This document shows positions 1 to 6,829 of a DNA stretch of 22,086 bases, one piece after another. The position numbers and the translations under genes were made by a program. Under the pieces are notes generated by a model that made no database searches, had not been told where the DNA came from, and saw nothing but the letters and a program-made list of their open reading frames with translations. Where the stretch lies: positions 1 through 22,086 of the forward strand of contig JAWXCM010000148.1 in NCBI GenBank assembly GCA_034408745.1, read 5' to 3'. The stretch's first letter is position 1. Every line of letters begins with the position of its first letter. Source of the stretch: JAWXCM01 sp034408745 (GTDB lineage Bacteria > Acidobacteriota > Terriglobia > Bryobacterales > Bryobacteraceae).

Positions 1-129
1 ACCCGCGCCATTACGTCCGATCAGCGCGGTGCACGTCCCGGGCTCGACCGCAAAGCTGATGTCACGAAGCGCCGGGTAGTCGCCGTAGAATTTCCAGATT
101 TTGTCTACCGCAACAGCGGCAGCACTCAT
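1..129 (-). CDS. ccmA: ABC transporter ATP-binding protein, N-terminal fragment (probably CcmA)
   Basis: The first 43 codons are present and the gene leaves the window at the left edge. The translation starts MSAAAVAVDKIWKFYGDYPA and reaches LIGRNGAG, the start of a Walker A (P-loop) motif whose Lys would be the next residue outside the window. This is the nucleotide-binding subunit of an ABC transporter. Its ATG overlaps the stop of the upstream gene as ATGA, so it is translationally coupled to the end of a cytochrome c maturation operon. By context it should be CcmA, the ATPase that with CcmB/CcmC releases holo-CcmE. The family assignment rests on the P-loop, and the CcmA name is inferred from position only; another ABC exporter ATPase is possible. 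Confidence 0.65.
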   Translation of the reverse strand, partial: MSAAAVAVDKIWKFYGDYPALRDISFAVEPGTCTALIGRNGAG

Positions 130-1126
130 ACCTGCGAGCCCTTGTTGTACATCGCGACGAAACCAAGCGTCAGCATCGCGAACGCGAGTCCAACAATCCA
201 CGGCATGCGGGCGTAGATACGCGGCTTCACCATATCGATGCCAGGCGTGTCGCTCTCTTCGCCCTGCGCCGCTTTTTGCTTCGGCTCTGCCTCTTCGCCG
301 CCGCCTGCCGCACGGAGCTGTCCAGTGCCGGTGACGTTGATTGCGAACTCGCTGCCCTTCAGTTCGTACACGGTGGCCTGCGTCCGCGGCTCAGGTCCCA
401 GATCCGTGATGCCGGCGCCTTCCAGCCTGATACCTTGCGGAGCCACGAATCGCACCGGCCCCCCGCTGTGCAGAATACGGCTCGCAAACTTCGTCGACTC
501 CGCCGACGCGGGCATCGTGTAACTGAAATCGAAGCGTGTCTCGCCGGGCTTGATGGGATACTTCACCACCCACGTGTTCGGCGCGCTGCCTTTCTCCGGC
601 TCGCGGCTGATCGGCATGCCCTGTGGAGCGGTGATGCGCATCTTCACGGGCCCGGTAACCGTCGCCGGAACCTGAATCCGCAGCGTGCCTTCGGCGTTCT
701 GGTACGTGGTCTTCCCGTCGTTGGTGTAAATGATCGTCTCATTTACCAGCACCTGTTCGCCGGTGCGTTCGATGAGGATCATGTCCTGACTGACTCTGGC
801 TTCGGGCACCTTCGCCGCGGCGTTGTATACCTCAAGAGCAACGGGCTGGGCGGCTGCTCCCGGTGGCAGCATCTTGTTGTAAGTCACGCCATCCAGGATG
901 GCCTGCACCAGATACGGCGAAGAAGCGTTGGCCGTCGCGGGGAAGGTAACTTACCCTGCGCATCCGTCTTCACGGCGCCTTCGCTCTTCATGCCTGCGCC
1001 GAGTTCGACCAGCGTAACCGTCGCGCCAGCCTGTGGCTTGCCCGTGGTCATATTCTGCACGGTGCCTTCGACCGCGCCGAGAGCCACCGCGGCCAACAGG
1101 AGAAAACCAGCCGCAACCTTGCTCAT
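126..1126 (-). pseudogene. Exported carboxypeptidase-regulatory-like protein with C-terminal membrane anchor, 1-nt frameshift
   Basis: The reading frame is split at about 948-950. Residues 1-60 (from MSKVAAGFLLLAAVALG, a Sec-type signal peptide) end in ...KTDAQGK. One frame over, the protein continues ACC TTC CCC GCG ACG GCC (TFPATA) through to ...MYNKGSQV. Restoring one base after AAG TT gives GKFTFP, the usual strand of a carboxypeptidase-regulatory-like (CarboxypepD_reg, beta-sandwich) domain, and a 333-residue protein. The middle is beta-rich, with a C-terminal transmembrane segment near IVGLAFAMLTLGFVAMY. The start ATG overlaps the upstream stop as ATGA and the stop overlaps the next start as ATGA, so it is coupled inside the ccm operon. 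Its role there is unknown; an exported, membrane-tethered accessory factor is an inference. A single-base deletion in an otherwise clean gene could be a real mutation or a sequencing/assembly error. Confidence 0.75.
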
Positions 1127-1545
1127 GCCGACACTCCCATCGGCTTGCCGCATTCGCCACAGAACTTCAGAGCTTTGTCGAACTTCGCGTTGCAGTGCGG
1201 GCAGACGTTCGCCACCACGGCCTTCTTCGAAGCAGCGGTTCGGCTGGGCTGGCCTGTCGCCGGGGAAACCGCCGGTGCGGCTGCCTTCAACTCGTCAATC
1301 TCCGCCAGAACTTTCGCGAGCTCAGTCTGCAGGTCTGTCTTTGTGCGCTGATAGTCGGCGTCGGACAACTTGCCGACGCGGTACTCAAACTGCAAATCGC
1401 GGAGATTCTCGTAGATCGAAGCCTTGCGGCCTTCGAGGTGTTTCCAGGGAGTAGCACCGGCACCCTGGTGCACGTCCTGCGGTCGCAGGAGGAAAGTAAA
1501 GCTGAGAACCGCGATCGCGAGTGCTGCGGCAAGTGCAAGCAACAT
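1123..1545 (-). CDS. Membrane-anchored zinc-ribbon protein in the ccm operon (possible CcmI analogue)
   Basis: This is a 140-residue protein. Residues 1-20 (MLLALAAALAIAVLSFTFLL) form one membrane anchor. A helical, charged segment follows (ENLRDLQFEYRVGKLSDADY, then a run of leucine/glutamate-rich helix), then an Ala/Pro linker, and a C-terminal zinc ribbon with CPHC and CGEC pairs. The anchor plus the YxNLRDLxFEYxxGKLSxxDY helix resembles the start of CcmI/CycH and of similar small proteins in other ccm loci. The TPR apocytochrome-binding domain of true CcmI is missing and a zinc ribbon takes its place. The ATG shares one base with the ccmH stop (TGATG) and its stop overlaps the next start (ATGA). 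An apocytochrome chaperone role is inferred from context only. Confidence 0.8.
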   Translation of the reverse strand: MLLALAAALAIAVLSFTFLLRPQDVHQGAGATPWKHLEGRKASIYENLRDLQFEYRVGKLSDADYQRTKTDLQTELAKVLAEIDELKAAAPAVSPATGQPSRTAASKKAVVANVCPHCNAKFDKALKFCGECGKPMGVSA

Positions 1546-2042
1546 CAGTCCATCTCCGCCAGTTCGGCCTCAATTTGTTTGCGGTACTTTTCGTCGGCTG
1601 CCGTGGGAGGCGGCGATGGCGCGGCCCCTTCCACCTGCACTGCGGCGGCGGGTTGTTTGAATCGCTTCCAGTACACGAGGATCGCTGCGAGCCCCAGCAG
1701 GATGGCGGCGAACGGCATCACGTAACCGAGCAGATTGAAGCCTTCAGCCGGCGGCGCAGCGAGGGCCGCGAGTCCGACTTCTTTCACGAAGCCGTCGATA
1801 ATTGCCTGGTCGGATTTGCCTTCCTTCAACTGCGTCGCAATCTTGGTGCGAGCCGGAGAAGTGTAGTGACACTCCAGCATCTGGCATGTGGCGACTGTGT
1901 TGTTGCACGAGCCGCACTTGCAGGCCAGCTTGTCGCCGACGCGCCGGATCTCGGGCGTCAAATAGGTGGTGGCGGTCTGCGGAATCGACAGACCTGTCAC
2001 CACAAGAAACAGGGCAATGGTCGAGATACTGCGACGATTCAT
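1545..2042 (-). CDS. ccmH: Cytochrome c-type biogenesis protein CcmH
   Basis: The protein has 165 residues: an N-terminal signal/anchor (about residues 7-22), a periplasmic helical domain, and one C-terminal transmembrane helix (about 105-127, GYVMPFAAILLGLAAILVYW). CcmH is a membrane-bound thiol-disulfide protein that keeps apocytochrome CxxCH thiols reduced for heme ligation. The canonical (L)RCxxC site is represented by K42-C43-G-S-C46. Three further cysteines, C41, C53 and C58 (ATCQMLECHY), surround it, unlike the two-cysteine enterobacterial protein. Its ATG overlaps the ccmF stop as ATGA. The length and fold order fit the N-terminal part of E. coli CcmH without its TPR extension. Confidence 0.88.
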   Translation of the reverse strand: MNRRSISTIALFLVVTGLSIPQTATTYLTPEIRRVGDKLACKCGSCNNTVATCQMLECHYTSPARTKIATQLKEGKSDQAIIDGFVKEVGLAALAAPPAEGFNLLGYVMPFAAILLGLAAILVYWKRFKQPAAAVQVEGAAPSPPPTAADEKYRKQIEAELAEMD

Positions 2043-4060
2043 TGCGTGAGCTGCGCCTCCTCAACGGGCTGGCGCACTACTGTCGACTTGCGGCTTGTGG
2101 GCGTCGCGTTGACGTCCCTGCGCTTAGGCGGGATCAGACAAACGATGGTGCCCATGAACAGCACCCAGAACCCGATCCAGATCCAGCTCACGAGCGGGAA
2201 GATGTAGGCCTGTATGACCGCTCTGTCTCCTTCGACACCTGCGAAGTTGAGATAGACGTCTTCATTCAGACGGCGCCAGATGGAAACTTCGGAAGTCGGC
2301 TGCCGGCTGGCCTTGTAATTACGGCGCTCGGGCTCCAGCGTCTTGAGGACCTTACCGTCCCGCATGATGTCGACCTTCGCATGACTCCACGCGTAGTTGT
2401 CGTTCTCGCCGTTCTTCACTTCGCGGACCTTCATGTCATAGCCGCCGAGCTGGAACGCCTGACCTTCCGCGACGTTGACCGTCGTGTCTTTGTCGAACGC
2501 CTTGCCCGTGAAGCCAATGAACATGATCACGATGGCCATGTGAACTATGTACCCGCCGTAGCGACGCGTGTTGCGGTGCGTAAGCTCCACCATCGCAGCC
2601 ACCACATTCTGTCCGGTGCGTGAACGAATTGCGAATGCGCCCTTAAGAAACTCGCTCCCAATCGTCATGGTGACGAAGAGGCAAAGGCCGAACGACATCA
2701 GCGCGTAGACATGCCGGATACCGGTTCCCATCAGCACGCCAACCAGCAAAACAGATGCGACGGTCGGCCACAGGAACGCTCGCTTCAGGCTGTCGAGCGA
2801 ACTGCGCCGCCACGCGATCAGCGGTCCGATTCCTGTCAGGAACAGCAAAAACAGCCCGATGGGAATGTTCACCTTGTTGAAGAACGGCGCGTCGACGGAG
2901 ATCTTCTCACCCGTAATCGCCTCCGAGATGACCGGGAACAACGTGCCCCACAGGACCGAGAAGCAACTGGCCACCAGGATCAGGTTGTTGAACATGAAGC
3001 TCGACTCGCGCGAGAGCACGCTCTCCAGCTGCGATTCGGTCTTCAGGTAATCCAGCCGATCAAGGATGACGTAGATGGTCGCCGCAATGCCGATCGCGAG
3101 GAACGTGAAGAAGTAACCTCCGATGGAAGACTGCGCGAAGGCGTGGACGGAGCTGACCAGACCCGTGCGGGTTAGCGTCGTGCCGAAGATGCAGAGCCAG
3201 AACGTGGATGCCACCAGCACCATATTCCAGATCTTCATCATGCCTTTCTTCTCCTGCATGAGGACCGAGTGCAGGAACGCAGTCGACGTCAGCCACGGCA
3301 GCAGCGACGCGTTCTCCACCGGATCCCAGCCCCAGTAGCCGCCCCATCCGAGGACCGCGTACGCCCAGCCAGCGCCCAGGATGATGCCTGCGCCCTGGAA
3401 GAACCAGGTTACCAGAGACCAGCGCCGAGTGGTCTGAATCCAGTCGTCATCGCGACGCCGCGTAATCAGCGAGGCCATTGCGAACGCGAACGGCACAGCG
3501 AAACCCACATAGCCGAGGTAAAGGATGGGCGGATGGATCACCATCGTCCAGTACTGCAGCAGCGGGTTCAAACCCTGCCCGTCGCCGACATCAACGATCC
3601 CGCGGCCCTGCACCAGGACTTCAAACGGGCTGATCACAAAAGCCACCAGCAGCAGGAAGAAGCACTGTACAACCATCAGGATCGCGACCGTGTACGGCAT
3701 CATGTCGCGGAACTTGTGACGATTCTGGAACGTGATGATCGTCGAGTACAAAGACAGCAGCCAGGCCCACAGCAGCAGCGATCCGGACTGCCCACCCCAC
3801 CAGGCGGCGAATTTATACGCCAGAGGCATTGCCTTGTTGGAGTTCTGTGCGACGTAGGAAAGCCGGTAGTCACCCGCAATGAGCGCATACAGCAGCAGCC
3901 CCGAAGCGAGCGTGGTCAGGAAGAAAACGGAATAGACAGCGCGTTCGGCGCTGGTTACCAGGAACGGCTTCGATTTGAGCTTTCCCGCTACGGAGGCGAT
4001 GATCGCGTAGACCGCAAAGCAGAAGGCGAGGAGTAGCGCCAGGGCTCCGATGTTTTCCAT
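2039..4060 (-). CDS. ccmF: Cytochrome c heme lyase subunit CcmF
   Basis: A 673-residue polytopic membrane protein, close to the usual CcmF/NrfE length. It catalyses stereospecific attachment of heme to apocytochrome c on the outer face of the inner membrane, taking heme from CcmE. Visible hallmarks are WWGGQSGSLLLW (87-98), the tryptophan-rich WWD heme-binding loop GWGGYWGWDPVEN (238-250), and histidines H176 (VIHPP), H264 (FLHS), H306 (SSVHAF) and H507 (YIVHMA). These correspond to the two periplasmic and two transmembrane heme-ligand histidines described for CcmF. A soluble beta-rich region lies near the C-terminus (about 525-620) before the final helix. It follows ccmE by 48 nt and overlaps ccmH by 4 nt. 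Confidence 0.96.
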   Translation of the reverse strand: MENIGALALLLAFCFAVYAIIASVAGKLKSKPFLVTSAERAVYSVFFLTTLASGLLLYALIAGDYRLSYVAQNSNKAMPLAYKFAAWWGGQSGSLLLWAWLLSLYSTIITFQNRHKFRDMMPYTVAILMVVQCFFLLLVAFVISPFEVLVQGRGIVDVGDGQGLNPLLQYWTMVIHPPILYLGYVGFAVPFAFAMASLITRRRDDDWIQTTRRWSLVTWFFQGAGIILGAGWAYAVLGWGGYWGWDPVENASLLPWLTSTAFLHSVLMQEKKGMMKIWNMVLVASTFWLCIFGTTLTRTGLVSSVHAFAQSSIGGYFFTFLAIGIAATIYVILDRLDYLKTESQLESVLSRESSFMFNNLILVASCFSVLWGTLFPVISEAITGEKISVDAPFFNKVNIPIGLFLLFLTGIGPLIAWRRSSLDSLKRAFLWPTVASVLLVGVLMGTGIRHVYALMSFGLCLFVTMTIGSEFLKGAFAIRSRTGQNVVAAMVELTHRNTRRYGGYIVHMAIVIMFIGFTGKAFDKDTTVNVAEGQAFQLGGYDMKVREVKNGENDNYAWSHAKVDIMRDGKVLKTLEPERRNYKASRQPTSEVSIWRRLNEDVYLNFAGVEGDRAVIQAYIFPLVSWIWIGFWVLFMGTIVCLIPPKRRDVNATPTSRKSTVVRQPVEEAQLTQ

Positions 4061-4108
4061 ATGCTCACTTCCGGGGAGTCGCCTGAGGACGCTCCCCGTT
4101 CCAGTCTT

Positions 4109-4606
4109 TTAGAGGGCTGCCCGGCTGGCCGGTTGGGTGGCCGGGACTTTGTACTGAGGTTTACCTTCGTATTTCGACGCGCACTTCGCCTGGATCTTAC
4201 TGGCGTGGAAGGTGCCATCGGCCAGCAGTTTCCCATCGGCCAGCGCCTGAGATCCGTCCCGGAACGTGTCGGGGAGCGGCTCATTTCCGTTGTACAGTAC
4301 CTTCAGTTTGATCGTCGACGTGGGACCATTGGCCGTGGCCGCTGTTGTGCCGGGGGCTTCGCAGACCCCGTTCTTCGCCAGGCAGCTCATTACGAAGCGT
4401 ACTTCGTTCCCGGCGCGAACGATGGAGCCCTGCTCCACATCGCCGCCGACGCGGATCCGCGCGATGGCCGACTTGTCGCCCATCTGCGCGATTTCGGAGA
4501 TTGTCTTGTAGTAGGTTTTGGTCTCGTTAACGCCGTTGACTGCAAGCCAGCCGAGCGTGCCGATGATCGCCACCGTCAAAGCCGCAAACTTCATCCAGGG
4601 TTTCAT
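4109..4606 (-). CDS. ccmE: Heme chaperone CcmE, CxxxY variant
   Basis: A 165-residue protein with an N-terminal signal anchor (6-24) and an OB-fold periplasmic domain. Typical CcmE landmarks are VLYNGNEPLPDTFRDG (103-118) and the segment GTFHASKIQAKCASKYEG (131-148). CcmE binds heme covalently and passes it to CcmF. In the classical protein the heme-binding residue is a His in HxxxY. Here the aligned position is Cys142, giving C142-A-S-K-Y146. This CxxxY form is known from archaea and some bacteria such as Desulfovibrio. Two further cysteines occur in an insertion (C75, C82). It is the first gene of the operon, with an AAGAGG-type ribosome binding site upstream of the ATG. Confidence 0.92.
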   Translation of the reverse strand: MKPWMKFAALTVAIIGTLGWLAVNGVNETKTYYKTISEIAQMGDKSAIARIRVGGDVEQGSIVRAGNEVRFVMSCLAKNGVCEAPGTTAATANGPTSTIKLKVLYNGNEPLPDTFRDGSQALADGKLLADGTFHASKIQAKCASKYEGKPQYKVPATQPASRAAL

Positions 4607-4640
4607 GCTGCCTCTTCCGTTACTGTAAGTATAGCGCCGT
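4607..4640 (-). promoter_or_regulatory. Possible -10 element and ribosome binding site of the ccm operon
   Basis: Reading the minus strand, TATACT (4628-4633) lies 21 nt before the ccmE ATG and is followed by GGAAGAGG as a ribosome binding site. No good -35 hexamer lies 16-18 nt further upstream, so this is only a candidate. The stretch 4634-4787 up to the next gene shows nothing else I can name. Confidence 0.3.
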
Positions 4641-4787
4641 TTGCCTCACACGCCGCGCCACGTACGACGGCCTCGAGTGGGGGATATGGCGCAAATTTTA
4701 GGGAGTTTTGCACTTTCTTTACATCCTGATGCATGTCGCCTGCCAAACGGTCTGGCGAAAACGCGCGGAAGCCGGATCGTCGAAACT

Positions 4788-5249
4788 TCAACCGCCGAAC
4801 TGGCGCAGATGGTGGTCGAGGTGCAAATACCCCCACCGCTTCCACTCCGCCTCCGACATAAGACCAAAAAATGGGTGAAATGCCGAACTCAGATCGCAAT
4901 TCGGATTGCAGAACCGCTCGATTTGTCGAATCAGCTCGAGCCGGTCGCGAACGAACTCTACCGGCCGCGTGCCCGTACCATCGGTCTGGTCCACCTCGGG
5001 ACGGGTGGGAATCCCCTTCGGCCAGGGTGCTGGCACCCACAGTGCCACGGTCTTCATAACAGTTCGCTGAAACACGCCAGTGGCCGGACTGGCCTCCTTC
5101 TCCCCGAACGCACAGAGCAACGCGTCGTTACAATGACAAAGCATCTGGTGCGCGTTCATCTTTCCCCAGCGGGCACCTGCCTGGGGAGATAAATCGCCGA
5201 TTCGCTCGACGACGGCAACGCGCACATTGGTATCGGCCAGAGACTTCAT
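4788..5249 (-). CDS. DUF1569 / DinB-superfamily protein
   Basis: A 153-residue protein when started at MKSLADTNVRVAVVERIGDL. A start 18 nt upstream (5267, MHIVET...) is also open but would overlap the divergent methyltransferase start, and family members usually begin MKSL. The family features are a helical bundle with KMNAHQMLCHCNDAL near residues 30-44 and the C-terminal signature HPFFGLMSEAEWKRWGYLHL followed by DHHLRQFG. The histidines of HQM...H and HLDHH are the putative metal-binding triad typical of DinB-like four-helix bundles. DUF1569 has no proven reaction; thiol-transferase-like or metal-dependent hydrolase activities are known in the wider DinB superfamily. Confidence 0.85.
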   Translation of the reverse strand: MKSLADTNVRVAVVERIGDLSPQAGARWGKMNAHQMLCHCNDALLCAFGEKEASPATGVFQRTVMKTVALWVPAPWPKGIPTRPEVDQTDGTGTRPVEFVRDRLELIRQIERFCNPNCDLSSAFHPFFGLMSEAEWKRWGYLHLDHHLRQFGG

Positions 5250-5261
5250 CGTTTCCACTAT

Positions 5262-6035
5262 ATGCAAACGCGCAAAAACTGGGAAGAAAATGCGGCTGCC
5301 TGGACAGTCTTGTCGAGGGCCGGGTTCGACGTTTACCGCGATGCCTTCAACACCCCAGCTTTCCTAATGATGCTCCCCGAAGTCGTAGGGTTGAAAGGAA
5401 TCGACCTCGGCTGCGGCGAAGGCTACAACACCCGGCTGCTCGTCGACCGCGGTGCGCAGATCACAGGCCTCGACCACTCGGGCGCGTTCGTAAAGGCCGC
5501 AGCCCGGAAGGGCTGCTCCGCTTTCGTTCAGGGCGACGGCCGGGCACTGCCCTTCCGTTCCGGCTCATTCGACTTCGCCACCGCATTCATGAGCCTGATG
5601 GACATGATGGACGTGCCCGCCGTCCTCCGCGAAGTCGCCCGCATTCTGAGGCCAGGCGGGTTTTTCCAGTTCTCCGTCATGCACCCTTGTTTCTCGCCGC
5701 CATGGAGAAAAAATCTGCGCGACGCCAGCGGCCAAACCCGTGCCATCGAAGTCGGCGCCTACTACGACGAGGGGCCTCGCACGGAGAGCTGGCTGTTTTC
5801 CTCCGCCCCGCCGGAAATTCGAGCCGCGCACAAGCCGTTCACCATCCAGAGTGTGCATCTCACTCTGAGTTCGTGGTTCGCGGTGTTGCGCGAGACCGGA
5901 TTCACCATCGAGGATCTGCGTGAGCCGAAGCCGACTCCCGAGGCGCTGGAGAAATGGCCGACCGTTCAGGACGCAACGGTAGTCGCCTACTTCCTGCACA
6001 TCCGTGCACGACTGGCCGCTCAGTCCAGGCTGTAG
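5262..6035 (+). CDS. Class I SAM-dependent methyltransferase (Methyltransf_11 type)
   Basis: A 257-residue cytosolic protein with a Rossmann-type methyltransferase core. Motif I is GIDLGCGEGYNTRLL (46-60), the acidic end of strand beta2 is GLDHS (about 74-78), motif II is the GDGRALPFRSGSFDFA region, and post-motif LREVARILRPGGFFQFSVMH is the conserved strand beta5 region. The substrate is not predictable; the C-terminal half (SWLFS... through LHIRARL) resembles the variable lid of small-molecule methyltransferases. It is divergent from the DUF1569 gene with about 12 nt between the starts, so its promoter must lie inside the neighbouring coding region. No clear Shine-Dalgarno sequence precedes the ATG. 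Confidence 0.9.
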   Translation: MQTRKNWEENAAAWTVLSRAGFDVYRDAFNTPAFLMMLPEVVGLKGIDLGCGEGYNTRLLVDRGAQITGLDHSGAFVKAAARKGCSAFVQGDGRALPFRSGSFDFATAFMSLMDMMDVPAVLREVARILRPGGFFQFSVMHPCFSPPWRKNLRDASGQTRAIEVGAYYDEGPRTESWLFSSAPPEIRAAHKPFTIQSVHLTLSSWFAVLRETGFTIEDLREPKPTPEALEKWPTVQDATVVAYFLHIRARLAAQSRL

Positions 6036-6070
6036 CCGGTGACAACAGGGTGCACGACATAAAAGTGAAC

Positions 6071-6415
6071 TCAAGCGGCCCGGGTGCACAGAATATCCGC
6101 CTGTCCAGCCACTGCGGTATAAAGGACGGGGTCATCGTTGGCATCCTTCAGAACAATCGGCGGACCCTGAGCAGGTTCGACGATATCGGCATAGGATTCG
6201 AGATCCCGGATGTAGGTCCAGATGGCTCCGTCGCTCAGGTTGTAAAGGCGCTGTATTCCCGGGTAGCGTAGAACCCTCTCTGCCTCCGCGAGCACATAAG
6301 GTGAGAGGATGAGCTGCGAACCCGAATCCTGAATGGCTTGCAGCAGCTCCCTGGCTGGGCCTGTGGCTTTTGAGGTCGCCCGAATCAGGATGGCGGTGTT
6401 AACCGCAATTCTCAT
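6071..6415 (-). pseudogene. PIN-domain toxin (COG1569-like), truncated and with altered catalytic residues
   Basis: A 114-residue PIN-like protein. The N-terminus MRIAVNTAILIRA corresponds to the family's usual LDTNVLVRA strand, but the first catalytic Asp is Asn6 and the following Asn is Ala8. E44 (LAEAERVLR) and the DANDDPVL motif (91-98) remain. The protein stops after ADILCTRAA, where the family normally carries another acidic/Asn residue followed by HFY. Just after the TGA stop, the same frame still reads VHFYVVHPVV, so a nonsense change removed the C-terminal strand. Its start shares a base with the antitoxin stop (TGATG). Endoribonuclease activity is very unlikely. Confidence 0.7.
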
Positions 6416-6612
6416 CAGCGGTTGTGACGAACGTCAACAACCTCGTTGATCGCGGGAGCTTCACCCTTCGCCCCGGGCTTCAGAATATGGCCCTTCGAGG
6501 CTCTGACGAGCAGGAGTTCATCTTCGCCCAATGCCCCGCCAGGCAAGACTTCGGCGGCGTGCCGTTTCTCGGGTGGAAGGTCGCGGGCCTGGACGAAAAC
6601 ACTCTTTTCCAT
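6415..6612 (-). CDS. Antitoxin of a PIN-type toxin-antitoxin pair
   Basis: A 65-residue protein starting MEKSVFVQARDLPPEKRHAA. A longer frame (to 6891) exists, but the N-terminal extension is low complexity and unlike a protein. The internal ATG is preceded by GGAG at a good distance and matches the start of small antitoxins found before COG1569 PIN toxins. The rest (LLLVRASKGHILKPG) is compact and charged. It lies directly upstream of the PIN gene with a TGATG junction, the normal antitoxin-first order. With the toxin degraded, it is an orphan antitoxin. The family name is inferred from recall of similar gene pairs rather than from a strong motif. Confidence 0.65.
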   Translation of the reverse strand: MEKSVFVQARDLPPEKRHAAEVLPGGALGEDELLLVRASKGHILKPGAKGEAPAINEVVDVRHNR

Positions 6613-6625
6613 GGGAAGCTCCGAT

Positions 6626-6829
6626 TCAAAGGTACCAGTGCCGATTCCGCGCTGGATGGCCGATTCGGTCACTCCTGGAGCCTTCGCGGACGCGGACAAC
6701 CGGATGCTGGAGGTTCTTGATGGCCATGCGCAGATTGGGCACAATGGAGGAAGAGATGGATATGCCGCCGATGACCGTTGTGGGATGATCCTGGCCGCGC
6801 AGCGGTAGTGGCCGTTCGTTGGGGCGCAT
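6626..6829 (-). CDS. Possible small hypothetical protein
   Basis: This is an open frame of 67 codons starting MRPNERPLPLRGQDHPTTVI, ending 13 nt upstream of the antitoxin gene on the same strand. Third codon positions are mostly G or C, as in the flanking real genes, which is the only positive sign. I recognise no family, signal peptide or membrane segment. AGG sits immediately before the ATG, too close to act as a normal ribosome binding site. It may be a decayed fragment or noncoding. Confidence 0.22.
   Translation of the reverse strand: MRPNERPLPLRGQDHPTTVIGGISISSSIVPNLRMAIKNLQHPVVRVREGSRSDRIGHPARNRHWYL

Noticed and set aside
276..1454. 392-codon plus-strand open frame
   Set aside because: It is antisense to the ccm operon genes, rich in Arg/Pro/Ser, and has no domain; the minus-strand frames have clear families.
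4603..5040. 145-codon minus-strand open frame overlapping the DUF1569 gene
   Set aside because: It overlaps the DUF1569 frame and shows no conserved motif.
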